The notes under the pieces are model-generated. The model searched no databases and was not told the DNA's origin. It saw only the letters and a list, made by a program, of their open reading frames with translations. Below are positions 1 to 11,300 of a DNA stretch of 64,000 nt, one piece after another. The DNA comes from Gorsachius magnificus (Eukaryota > Chordata > Aves > Pelecaniformes > Ardeidae), in contig CM067091.1 in NCBI GenBank assembly GCA_034008185.1, positions 6,799,799 to 6,863,798 of the forward strand, read 5' to 3'. Made by a program: the position numbers and the translations under genes. Position 1 is the stretch's first letter; each line of letters starts with the position of its first letter.

Positions 1-2081
1 CCCCAGGGAAGGTGGGAGCTGGGGTTTCTCTCTGCCAAAATGCCCGAACAGACCCCATGGTCCAACCATGCCAGTCTGGGGGGTGATGGGGGGCGGGGGA
101 AGACTTCTCTGGTGCCGTGGGGCTGTGGGGGAGCCTGTTTCCCTCAGGGGAGTCTGACCCCACATCCCTACGGGGGGTGACCCAGGTTGGGGGACATCCA
201 TTGCTGCAGTGGGGATGCTCCATGGCAACTACCTTCCCAATGCTGGCGTTTTACTGCTGGTAGTGGAGCAAAGTCAAAGGCAGTGAGATGGCGTGGTGGA
301 GGCACAGGATTGTCACGCCATGTTCACCCCGAGACCCGGTGCCGCAGTGGTGCTGGGCTGGGACCCTGCACAGAAAAAACCCCCACCCCAACAAAAGCGC
401 AGGTCCGTGCTGCTGAGCTGGGAGCGAGCCGGGAGCATCGTCCCGCAGACAGGGACCCGTGGGTGCATCCTCCTTACGTGTGGCAGGAGCCAAGCAGGAC
501 ACGGCCACGTCCCCAGGGCTGCGGGGTGTCCCCGGTGGCTTTGGCTGTGGGGAGTCCAGGCGTGGGGTCAGCTTGGAGATTGGTGCGCTCAGGAGTACGA
601 GGAGAGCGGCCGGTGCTGGCGCAGGAGTGGAGGGGGAGATGCAAACCCCGACCCAGGCATCGTGGTGAGGGGCTGGCGGCAGCTTTTCATCCCAGATTCA
701 TTTTCAGAGGTGCTGTGGAAAAGCCCAGATTTCCATATTACCTCGAAGCCAATGACTGGCACTGTTTGGCACTCTTGGCACCCCGTATTTAATATCCTGT
801 GGTTACCATGTTTAGGCTTCCCCGGCTCTTCCCACATGCTGTAACGATGCATTTTTCTCCCCGTCTTCCCGTGGGTCATGGTGGGTTTGCAGATGGTGAC
901 ACAGCCGCACTTCCTCCACCCGAAAGGCGGCTGCGGTTAGATCCTCTGCATCCTCTGAGCCTTGCCAGCCCGTTTGCATCCCCTGTGCTTTGCAGGATCT
1001 GGCCCAGGAGGGGACTCTGGAAAAAGCCACTGGGCAGATGAATCCTGCAGCTCCTGGGTCAAGGGGAGATTCCCCACATGGCCACGTGCCGCTGGCCATC
1101 GTCAGCCCCGGGTGCCATACTGCCGGCTCCCCCTGGAGTATTGAGATGAACAAAAAGAAGAGGGGAAGGTTGAAGCCTGGCACCACGTGGTGTTGCCTGG
1201 GGAGGTGTGGGGGGCTCTGGAGGCCTTGAGAGGAGGGGGCAGAGGTCCCCATGCCCTTGGCCACCCACTGGGAGTGATGCCTGTAGGCTTCGGTTCGGTG
1301 TTTTTTGGTAGAGCCAGACGTGGCAATGGGTTTAAGGCTGGGGTCCCTGCAGCGTGGGGCTGTGTGCCTATTACTGTGCTCACCCCCCAAAATCAGCTGG
1401 GGTTTTGCACAGTCCCCCAGGGGCATCAGGACCTGTAGGAGCATCCACTGAGGTTGCAGAAGCCTCTTGCAACGCTGAATTTTTCCACAGTGCAAATCCC
1501 AAGGGAATCACCTGGGGCATCAGCTCAGGGGCAGGGTGGGCAAAGACCCTCCCTTCCCTCTTGGTGTCCTTTCCACCACCCTGGGGTGTGGAAAGGAGTT
1601 TGCTGCCATTAACCCCAACCACCTGTGTGCATCCACTGTTGGCAGATGAGCTCGGCTCCTCGTTAAATCCAACTCCTTCCTGGCGACGGCGCTCAGCCTC
1701 TGTCCTTTCGAAGAGCCTGACACGGGCTTGATGAAAACACGAGGGCTCCTATTGTGCAGGCACGTTTGTCTGGGTATTTGTGGTGCAGATGCTCCCAATG
1801 CCTGCCGTGGCTCTATCTTCACCTCCATAGGGGAAGATGAGCAACAGGGGCTGCTGTCCCTGCGGTGTTGGTGGCTTTGAAGACCTGGTGATGTCCCCAG
1901 CCTTGTCTGCAGGCCAGCAGCATCCTGTGCCAGGGCTAGTCCCAATTTTGGGGTCAGGGTTGCTCTCCACACCTGCCCATCTCACTCCTGCGCTGTAAAA
2001 GGGCTTTCCCTGATAATACACAGAAGCCCACAAGATGTTTTGCTTCATCGCTCATCTCTCCCCATCTTTCTTCCCCCACAG
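1..2081. other. Intron of PTPRU upstream of the first visible exon
   Basis: GC-rich sequence ending in a pyrimidine tract and CAG at 2079-2081, directly before the first FN3 exon. The following exon needs one base from the preceding exon, and I found no exon in this stretch that could supply it, so the preceding exon lies outside the window. No repeat family recognised. Several long open frames exist on both strands but none resembles a protein. Confidence 0.6.
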
Positions 2082-2390
2082 AGCCCATGCGGGCCCCTAA
2101 AGGCCTGGCTTTCTCCGAAATCCAGTCCAGGCAGCTGACATTGCAGTGGGAACCGCTGGGTTACAACCTGACCCGCTGTCACACCTACACCGTCTCGCTC
2201 TGCTACCGCTATTTCGTGGGCACCGGCCACAACCAAACCTTCAGGGAGTGCGTGAAGATGGAGCGTAACGCCAACCGCTACACCATCAAAAACCTGCTGC
2301 CCTACAAGAACATCCACGTCAAGCTCATCCTCTCCAACCCTGAGGGTCGCAAGGAGGGCAAGGAGGTGATATTCCAGACAGATGAGGATG
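2082..2390 (+). CDS. PTPRU: PTPRU exon: fibronectin III repeat 2
   Basis: 309 bp encoding 102 full codons with a split codon at each end (G|AG at the start, G|TG at the end). It carries one whole FN3 repeat: the core W in [10 protein letters not shown], the Y/L pair in [10 protein letters not shown], and the [10 protein letters not shown] strand shared by all R2B receptors. NLT and NQT are potential N-glycosylation sites. The acceptor is a run of T/C ending CCCACAG; the donor is GTGAGT. This FN3 repeat is extracellular and helps hold the homophilic MAM-Ig region away from the membrane. Confidence 0.95.
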
Positions 2391-5300
2391 GTGAGTCAGC
2401 CCGGGGGGTGCATCGTCCCCAGAAATGCGACTCTGTGGCTGGTGAGCTGCCGGGGTGTGGCATGGTGCACATCTGCAGCTCTTGGCCAGGGCCATGATGG
2501 GAATATCTCCTGCGGCCATCGCCCTAACGGGGAGGTGAAAAGGCTGTCGCAGCCCCGGGGCTGTGCAAGGGGAAGCAAGAGACAGGGGCAGTGATGGTGG
2601 CTGGGGAAGGGGAATGCTGAGAGTGGCATGGGGGGACGAGGGGACCGGATGGGGATGGGGCAGCACCGCTTGCTCTGGCAGAGGAACATCCTACCTTGCT
2701 GTAAAAATGCTGCCCTGGTCCTTTGAGTGGAGTGTTTTAGCCATGCTCAGTCTGGTGAAGGGCACAACGGCTGGCTGATGCCCGGCTTCTCCCAGCACGA
2801 GTCGTCCTCACTCATCCCTTAGCGTGGAACCAAAGCTGAGCAGCAGTAACAATTAAAACAATCAGTGCTTTGCACTTAGGTAACGTCTTTCACCTGTTCA
2901 GTCACTGATTAATTTGGCTTTGTTATGGTTCTGGGAGAGTGCTGTTAACCAGGGCCCATCACAGCTTTGCTCGGCTTCCCCAGTGCTCTTCCCTGGTTAA
3001 GTTTGCTCTCAGGCAGGTTCGGGTTGTGCGATCGAGCTCTGCGGATGAGCACATGTTGATATGCAGTGTCTGGCCCCTGTTATTTACCAGTGACGTTGCT
3101 CCTGAACAGCCGAGCTGTTTCTCTTCTCCCCATCCTGGCCATGCCTTGGGGTTAGGCACCCAAGCGGGGCTGACGTCCTCGCTGGAGGCTCCAGTGTTGC
3201 TCCAGGGGCCGCCCCCGGGTGGCGTCGCAGCCAGCCGCCATCAGCAATGGGCCACATCCCGGGCTGGCAGCTGCCGCTAACAGCTCCTTCCACTCAGCTC
3301 ATCCTCTTTGCTGCCCCATCAGCATCTCCTCTGTGTGCCGTGACGACTCAGCCGCCTTCAAGGACAGCTGGGCAGCCCCCAAATGCTGCCGCTCTGACTG
3401 CTGGTCCTGCAGCTGGTGGGGCGAGGGGGCCTCATCCTGGTCTGTGGAGGGCAGCAGCAGTTGGGGCTTGCATGGGGTGCAAGGAGCTGCTGCGCTGGGT
3501 TCTGAGAGTGACCAGAGCATCCCTGGCTCTCGCAGCGTCACCGGTGCTTGCTGTAAGCAAGAACATAATTAATCTCTGAAGCGCTTTTTAGCATCAAGAA
3601 TCAGCAATTAAGGTGGAAGAACTGATAATTGCAAAGGATCTGGCCATCTCCAGACCCCCTGGGTGACCCCTGAGCAGAAAGCCATGAAATCCCCACGCAT
3701 GGGACTCGCCTCGATTTGGGACCCGCCGAAACGTGCAGCTGTTCTGCGTGCATTGCTCATTGCTCCCATTTCCCAGGCTGGAAAGCAAAGCCTGCAGAGC
3801 TCCAGCAGAGCTGGGAGGGTCTCCGGACCAGTTTTCATCTCTAAAGGTGCCTAAATTTGGTACCTTTCTCTGCGCATCAGCACTTTCTGTATCCCCAACC
3901 CTGAGCCTGCCTGACCGGGGGCACCCAGCTTCATGCTCCTGATGGTTTCTTTTCCAGCTATAATTGCTTCAGCTGTTCTCACTGTGCTGTGACTGCTCCA
4001 GCTGTTTTCTTACGGAATATTAATACAGAGGCTCCAGATGTTTTTTTGCTGTACTGTAATCACTCCAGCTGCTTTTTCCCCTATGCCTCGATTAACCGGG
4101 GCTTGCGGCTTCCCCCTTGGATTGAACCTGGGGCCGTGTACTTGTTTGGGCTCGGGTGGGATTGACTGATGGATAGCCACCTATGGATATATAGCAGATA
4201 TTACACACAGGCTCGGCCCAGCATCTCCCTGCCTGGGAGGGCAATGAGGATTTGAGCTCCCACAACTGGGTGATGAGCAGCTGCCTGTGCAATTAAGCGA
4301 AGGTGGTGAAGGCTCGTTAATAATAGGACCCTTGATTGTGGTTTATTTTGGCACGAGGCCAGCTTTGGTTGCAGCATCTGCTGATGCAGTGCTGGGGCTT
4401 GTCTTGGGGTGGGGGGGGGGAGGGGGGGGCTGCTAGTGTGGGCTGCAAAGGTGCACACCCCCACCCCAAGCGGTAAACCTTGGGTTTGGGCTGGAAAAAA
4501 ATGTTTCTGGGGCATTAATCATGGGGCCAAACCAGGTTGTTGTTCATAGCATCCCGCTTGGACCCCGGGCAAAGTCCTGCTGGTTTCTGGGTCCATGGGC
4601 AGGACACAGACAGAAGAGAGCGACCCACCCATAGGTTGCCCAGCTGGTGTTGTAAGTGCCTCATATAGATCCAGGGGAGCTTGGGAAGGTTGGTGACCCC
4701 CGGCTGGAGATTTTGGACTGTATCTGCACGAAACGGTGACGCTCAATCCCAGGTGCCTGTGGAAATATCATTGCAGTGTGCTGGTGCTGCGGGGAGGTGT
4801 GTGCAGGGAGCCAGATCTCTCCCTTGCAGGCAGGGTGCATGCAGTGCCAGCCAGAATAAATATGTATAAATGCATAAATAAATATATATGATGTATATGG
4901 ATGGCAGAGGGGTGTACGCACACCTGGGAGGAGTTGTGCGCCTCTGCAGGGCTCAATGTGGTGCATGCACACGTGCGTGGTGCCCATACCTATATATATA
5001 AAAATATATAGGCTATATATATGTAAAAATATCTATAGAGGTACACACGTCCTCGCCCTAAAGGTTTCTGTAATTCTCCGTGAATTTAATAAGTGCCTTG
5101 TGTACACGTGTAGGACATGGTGCCTCTGATTAAATTAACTTGTAAATCAAGTGGAAATTGTGTATTTGCACGGTGGGAAGTGCGTGGAAGGCGATCCCTC
5201 TCTCTCGGCCCCATAATTGGATCTGAATAAAAGCTGCAAAAAAAAAAAAAAGAAAAACAGAGGGGAAGAGTTGATGTCCCTCTGCAGTGAGAGGGTGGGT

Positions 5301-8300
5301 GTTTTGGGTACTCCGTGTTTTGGGTATTCGAGCCCGCAGCGGAGGATGCTGCTGGTGAATCGTGGTCTTTGCTGAGCCATCGCCTTTCCCGTCCTCCTTG
5401 CTGACCCCCTTGAGTCAAGAAATCCATGGTAAAGAAGCGGATATTGATCCTGGTGCTGTCGATCACTGTTATTGTTTGCGGTTATTATTGTTGGTGGTGT
5501 TAATTAGGGGGAAGGCTAGGGCATGTCAAGCCTGCCTGCAGATGAGGATGTTACTGCTTGCCGGGGGGAGAGCCAGCAACGTCCCCCGAGGATGCTGGTG
5601 GCTCCGGCGGGGATTTGGGTTGTATGGGAAAAGGGAATTTTTATTTTCTTTCCTTGCGCGGGTGAACCCAGGTGAGCTCTGGCGGTGACGGCGCGCGGGG
5701 GGTTTGCTGCTGTGCTGTCGGAAAGCGGGTGTGACACCCAGGAATGGTACCTGCGGGGTTTGTGCCCTGGCGTGGGGACCTCCCCCGCTGTGGCAAAGTG
5801 TCACCGGTGGGCCTGGGAGCACAGCGGGAGCATCATTGCCCTGGGGGACCACCAGCCCCGTCTGGTGGCACGTACCGGAGCTGGGCGACGTGGCGGAGGG
5901 GACGTGGTGGCTTGGTCGTGGGGGAGAGCAGCTGCAGCCGCCTAGAGGGGTTTCCCAGAGGATTTCTTTTTCCAGCCCAGTTTCTTACCGCGTCTGAGCA
6001 CATCCCCTTTCCTTCCCCAGTGCCTGGCGGCATCGCCTCAGAGTCCCTCACCTTCACCCCGCTGGAGGACATGATATTTCTGAAGTGGGAGGAACCGGTG
6101 GAGCCCAACGGCCTCATCACACAGTACGAGGTACGTCCCGGCTGGCTGTGGCACCCACAGGGGACCCACAGGGACATGGGAGGGTCTCGTTGGGTGTGAT
6201 GCAGTGAGGGGGATCTGGGGCAAACACTGCTTTCGGTTGTGGGGATTAAGGGTGGCTGCGATGTTATTGTTGCCCCCGAGCCCTTTGTTTGGAGACGGAT
6301 GCAGCCTGTGTTCATCCTCTGTCCCTGCTGGGGGGCCCTGCTTTCGGCGTCACTGTTATTACCCAGCAACGGCTTTTCCAATGGACCTCTGCTTCCCCAA
6401 AAAGCATCTGCCTTCCAGGCTGCCCCTATGGCCATCCCACTCCTCTGAATCCATCCCTTTAACCCCTCTCCACCCGGATCTGGGCTCTCTCCCCTCTCCC
6501 GTGGCTGCTGGTGATGCTCTGCCCCGTCCCTGCAGATCAGCTACCAGAGCATCGAGTCCTCCGACCCGGCGGTCAATGTGCCCGGCCCGCGGCGCACCGT
6601 CTCCAAACTACGCAATGAGACCTACCATGTCTTCTCCAACCTCCACCCTGGCACCACCTACCTCTTCTCTGTCCGGGCCCGCACCGGCAAGGGCTTTGGG
6701 CAGACGGCGCTCACAGAGATCACCACCAACATCTCTGGTAGGTTCCCTTGGGCTCCATGCCCAGTTCCGGGGCTTCTCCTCCACACAGGTATGTGATGGT
6801 GATGCTGGAGCCTCCGGTGCACTCCTGTGATGCCTGACTTTGATGACTGGCTGCTGCTATCGAAGGATGCTCTTGGTGTGGTGGCAGCCAGGCCATAAGC
6901 CCCTTGGGCAGACCCCAAACCCATCGGCTGGGCTGCCCGTGGCTCTCTGGCTGGGGATTCTGGCCAGCCTGGCGCACCGGTGCCATCTGAGCTATCAGCG
7001 TACAAGCAAGGGATTAATTTGGCTTCATTAATAAGCCTTGCAGTACTTGGGGCTGTTTGCTCATGTCTGCTGCATCGCTATTAACCACAGCAAATGGGCT
7101 GAGATGAGCCCTAATGGGGGCACCGAAACTGCAAAGTGGCACAAGCTGGACCCCAGTGGCTGCTTGGGGACCGCAGGGCTGTGCCAGGCACGAGGGGGTC
7201 CCCCCACCTTCATCTGGGGATACTGCTGGGCTGGCTTGGGTGTGCTTCTGCGCCAGGTGGGATGCTTGCGCTGTGCTGGCTGTTTGGAGTCGTGTGTCCC
7301 CAGATGCATCCCACATGCATCCAAGGTCAGATCCTGCTGCCATCTCCTCCCCTCTGCCAGACCGGTGTTGATAACCCCCCTCACGCACATCTGTGGGTCC
7401 TCTCCCAACTGTGATGTTTGCTCAAGACCTGGAGGGGTTTTCTTTCTTTGTAATAATCCTTATTACACCATTTGATGATGCCTTGCTGTGGGGCAGCCCC
7501 AAGCACATCCCTGGGGACCACGACTCACCCTTGCCCGCTCTCTCCTGCTCCCTTTGCAGCTCCCACCTTTGATTACGGGGACATGCCGTCGCCACTGAGC
7601 GAGTCGGAGAGCACCATCACGGTGCTGCTGCGGCCGGCGCAGGGCAGAGGGGCTCCCATCAGGTAGGCTGGGGCTGTGCGAGGGCGAGACCCCCCACAAA
7701 TGGGGTGTCACGGCATGGATGGCGGGGTTGAGCACCAGGGGAAGGGCAGGACCATCATTTTCACGAAGCTAACCTGCGCCTGGCCCTCAACCAGCACCTA
7801 CCAGGTCATCGTAGAAGAAGACCAGCCCAAGAAGCTCAAGCGGGAGCTGGGTGGGCAGGAGTGCTTCCCGGTGCCGCTCACCTTTGATGACGCCATGTCC
7901 CGTGGCTCTGTACACTACTTTGGAGCCGAGCTGCCCGCCAGCAGCCTCACCGAAGCCAAACCCTTCACCGTGGGGGACAACCAGACCTACAGTGGCTACT
8001 GGAACCCGCCGCTGGAGCCCAAGAAGGCGTATCTCATCTACTTCCAAGCCATGAGCAACCTCAAAGGGGTGAGTGGTTGTGGGACCTGGCTCCATTTGGT
8101 TGGGGGGTCTGGGGTCCTAGTTGGACTAGGCAGGAGGCCACCTGGGGTCAGGGCAGGGGTGTTAGAAAAAACGGCACTTGTTTTAGATCCCCCTCCCTTG
8201 GGCCCCTGCTCTGGGCTCATCCCCAGTGTCCTGCCTGGGGGGAGCTGGTGCTCCAGGACACCCTTATGGAAGGTTGGGATCATGGATGGGTGTCTCCCTT

Positions 8301-11300
8301 CCTTCTGGCAGCCCCAGGCTGTGCCCATCCCCCTCCCGGTGCCAGTGCTGGGTGTGATGGAGCCCAGCATCCTCCAGTCACTGTGGTACCGGCTGGGACC
8401 CCAACCAGCACCAGCGTGGGGCATGACCACCTTCCTGGGGCTAATCCTGGGGTGGGAAAGGACCATTTGGGCAGCAAGAGCCACGTGTACATTACTGGGA
8501 CCTGCTGCTGACACAGCGGCTGCTGCAGAGAGCTCCTGGGAGGCTGCTGAATTCCTGGGCTGCCCTCCCTGCCTGCTGCTGCCTGCTCTCTCATCGGAGC
8601 TGTAACAGCCGCGTTCCGAAGCTGTAACAGCCCCGTTCCGGCAGCGGCCCCCGCACTCCCCCCGGCTGATTTCCTCCAAGTCACTGGCGGGACCCCTGGA
8701 ACGCCCTGGGGACCCTTCTCAGCTTCGCCAGCTCCGGCAGCTGCCGTCCCACCCCGGGGAGGATGAGCTGTGAAGGCAAAGCAGCAGGACTGCGGCAGCA
8801 TCCTCATCCTGCACGGCTCCGTCTTGCGGAAAGGTGCCGGTTTTTGAATCCTGGGATCGTTCACACCTCGCTGGGTTGTAATTAGAGCTGAGACGGACGA
8901 GGAGGGTCTCGGCTCTGGCTTGCTTGGGCACTGCTGGAAAATAACTGGTGGCTGATGCTGGTTTATAGCCTTCCTGCTGGGAGGCAATGGATTTGTCCCG
9001 GCTGCTGTCAGACATTGTGAAAAAGCTGGATCTCAGCTTGGGTTTTTTGTGGTTTTTGTGCCAGATGGAGCAAGAAGCAGGAGAAGCAAGAGCTGGCAAC
9101 CTCGGGGAGAGCGGTGCTGGAGCCGGCCCTGCCCCAGGCGCGCTGCGTGGGCAGGTCTCGGTCTGAGGGCGGATGGAGCAGTGTTGCCAGCACTGGTGCC
9201 CTGAGGGGCTGGAGGATGCTTGGGGAGGAAGGCAGTACTGCCAAAATGGTGCTTTTTATTTTGCAACAGAAGTCGGATACATGGAAAGATGGAATATTTT
9301 AGCTGAACCCATCCCTAAAAATGCAAATGCTAAAACTGTTGGAGAACTGAGCTGGAAGCCCTCCTGGCAACCTTGGCAGCGCACGCGGAGCACCAGGGAT
9401 GGAGCTTGTAAATTTTGACTGACCAAAAAAAGCCCCACGAAGCTCTGAATGAGGACCTTGGGAGTGTTTTGGGTGTAGTTGGTGATGTGCTGGTGACCTG
9501 CGGCTCGGCTGGGTCTGCTGGATCCCTCCTTTGACGATCCTGAGCTTTGCCATCCTCTCTGTGCCAGGAACAATGGCCTCGGCTAAACCTGGGGATGCTG
9601 GGGCTGGATCATTTGGCAGCATCTCTTGGTGTGTGTGTCCCCAGGAGCTCCTTTGGCTCAGCAGCGGGTGCTGCAGCACAAATTGCCTGCAAACTCTCTT
9701 GATTTGGGGGTCAAAGCACCAACGGGACCAGCTTTGCGTCCACCCAGCCTCGCTTAGAGTGGGAGCAGAGCCGCCAGGATGCTCATCCGACATTGATCCC
9801 TCTTTTTTTCCTATAGGAAACCCGGCTGAACTGCGTCCGGATTGCCCGCAAAGGTGAGCTCTCCCTTTCCCAACTGGCGTGATCCTGCCGAGGCTGCGGA
9901 CCCGAACCCACGGCCACTCCGGTGGTCGAGGCCATGCCAGCGGGCGTCATTAACAGCACTGCCGGCGGTTGGGGTGTATGCGGTGGTGTACTACAGCCCC
10001 ATCCCACGCTGTTGTTTCCCACTTTCTTTGATATCTGGGTTTTTCCCTTGGTTGAGTTTTTCCTCTTGATGCCGTTATTGCGGTGGGAGGCCGGAGTCGG
10101 TGGTGCTGGATGCTGAATCCGGGGATGGACAAGCTTACGCTGGGTGTGACAAAAGGTGGCACAAAGGGACCATCTCACCCCATGGGAACTGAGAGAAGGA
10201 CTCGCCCACAGTCATGGTGTAGCACTGCAGAGTCTTGATGGAATAAAATGTTTTTAAGGGGCAATGCACATCCCATGGGACAAATCCCAGTGTTTTCCCA
10301 CCTGATGTTGCCAACCCCCCTGGAGCTGAGCGTTGACCCTTCCTGCCTGTCCTTGTCCCCTGGCAGCTGCCTGCAAAGAGAGCAAACGTCCCCTGGAGGT
10401 GTCGCAGCACTCGGAGGAGATGGGCCTGATCCTGGGGATCTGTGCCGGAGGGCTCATCGTCCTGATTATCCTTCTGGGAGCCATCATCATCGTCATTCGG
10501 AAAGGGTAAGGAGACCTGGTGTGGTGGCTGGTGCCTCCATCCGTCCCCTCCTCTCAGGTCAGCCCTTCTCCACCACCCCAGCACTAACTGGGAGTTACTG
10601 GTGATGATACTGTGCTGGGCAGACATGAGCTGTGCCTCCATGCACTTGTGCATCCCACCGGGCACGGTGCCATCCTTGCTCTGTGACACCAGGCATGGCA
10701 GGAGGCACTGGGGACCAAGGAGCAAAGTCCCAGGAATGTCCCTTCCCCCTTGGGGCTCTGCAGCTTTGTTCCACTGTCCCTCTCCCCCTGTATTTTTCAG
10801 TCTTTTGCCTCCTTTTCTGCTGCTTCTTGGCTTTGTGCTGCTCCGATGATTCTGCATCGATGGAAATGCTTCTGGCCGGGATCGGGCTCAGAGGGGCCCT
10901 GGGTCAACGCTAAGCCCAGTTGTCCCTGTCCCACCAGCTCTCCCCTTGCTAACAGCAGCCAGGGGACCCCAGGACGTGCAGCCCTGTACCCCTCCAGCCC
11001 AAAATTACAAAAATCAGCTTGGTCTGCATTGAGATATATTGTGTCTGGGCTTCCCCGCTGCCTTGGCCAGTCGGGGGCTGGATCCATCCATGTGAACGTT
11101 GCTCCCTGGGGTCCGGCTGTGCTGGTACCCTCCTGTAGGGGTGGATTAGGGATGGGGCCACATGTGATTCCCTTGCATCAAGGGAGTGTTCCTGGAGATG
11201 GAGAGGAGGGTAAGGCGTTGCACATTTCTGCTATCGCCCCTCTCTGTTGCCCCCAGGATGATGGGCGAGCGCCCAGCACCGGTGAGAGCAGAGCCCCAGC

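Larger units (their letters stand above)
2391..6020 (+). other. PTPRU intron
   Basis: 3.6 kb intron without recognised coding sequence. It holds an E-box cluster at 3970-4071, a long G-run at 4406-4429, AT-rich TATA-type simple sequence at about 4860-5037, and an AATAAA followed by A14 at 5226-5251. Each is listed separately. Confidence 0.85.

Noticed and set aside
812..1495. 227-codon open frame on the minus strand upstream of the first exon
   Set aside because: Low-complexity-free but without any family resemblance, no splice or promoter context, and GC-rich DNA gives long chance frames.
7676..8605. 309-codon open frame on the + strand
   Set aside because: Only 7795-8068 within it is real (PTPRU exon); the rest is read-through into flanking introns.
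10135..10857. 240-codon minus-strand open frame
   Set aside because: Antisense shadow of the PTPRU transmembrane exon and its introns; no protein similarity.
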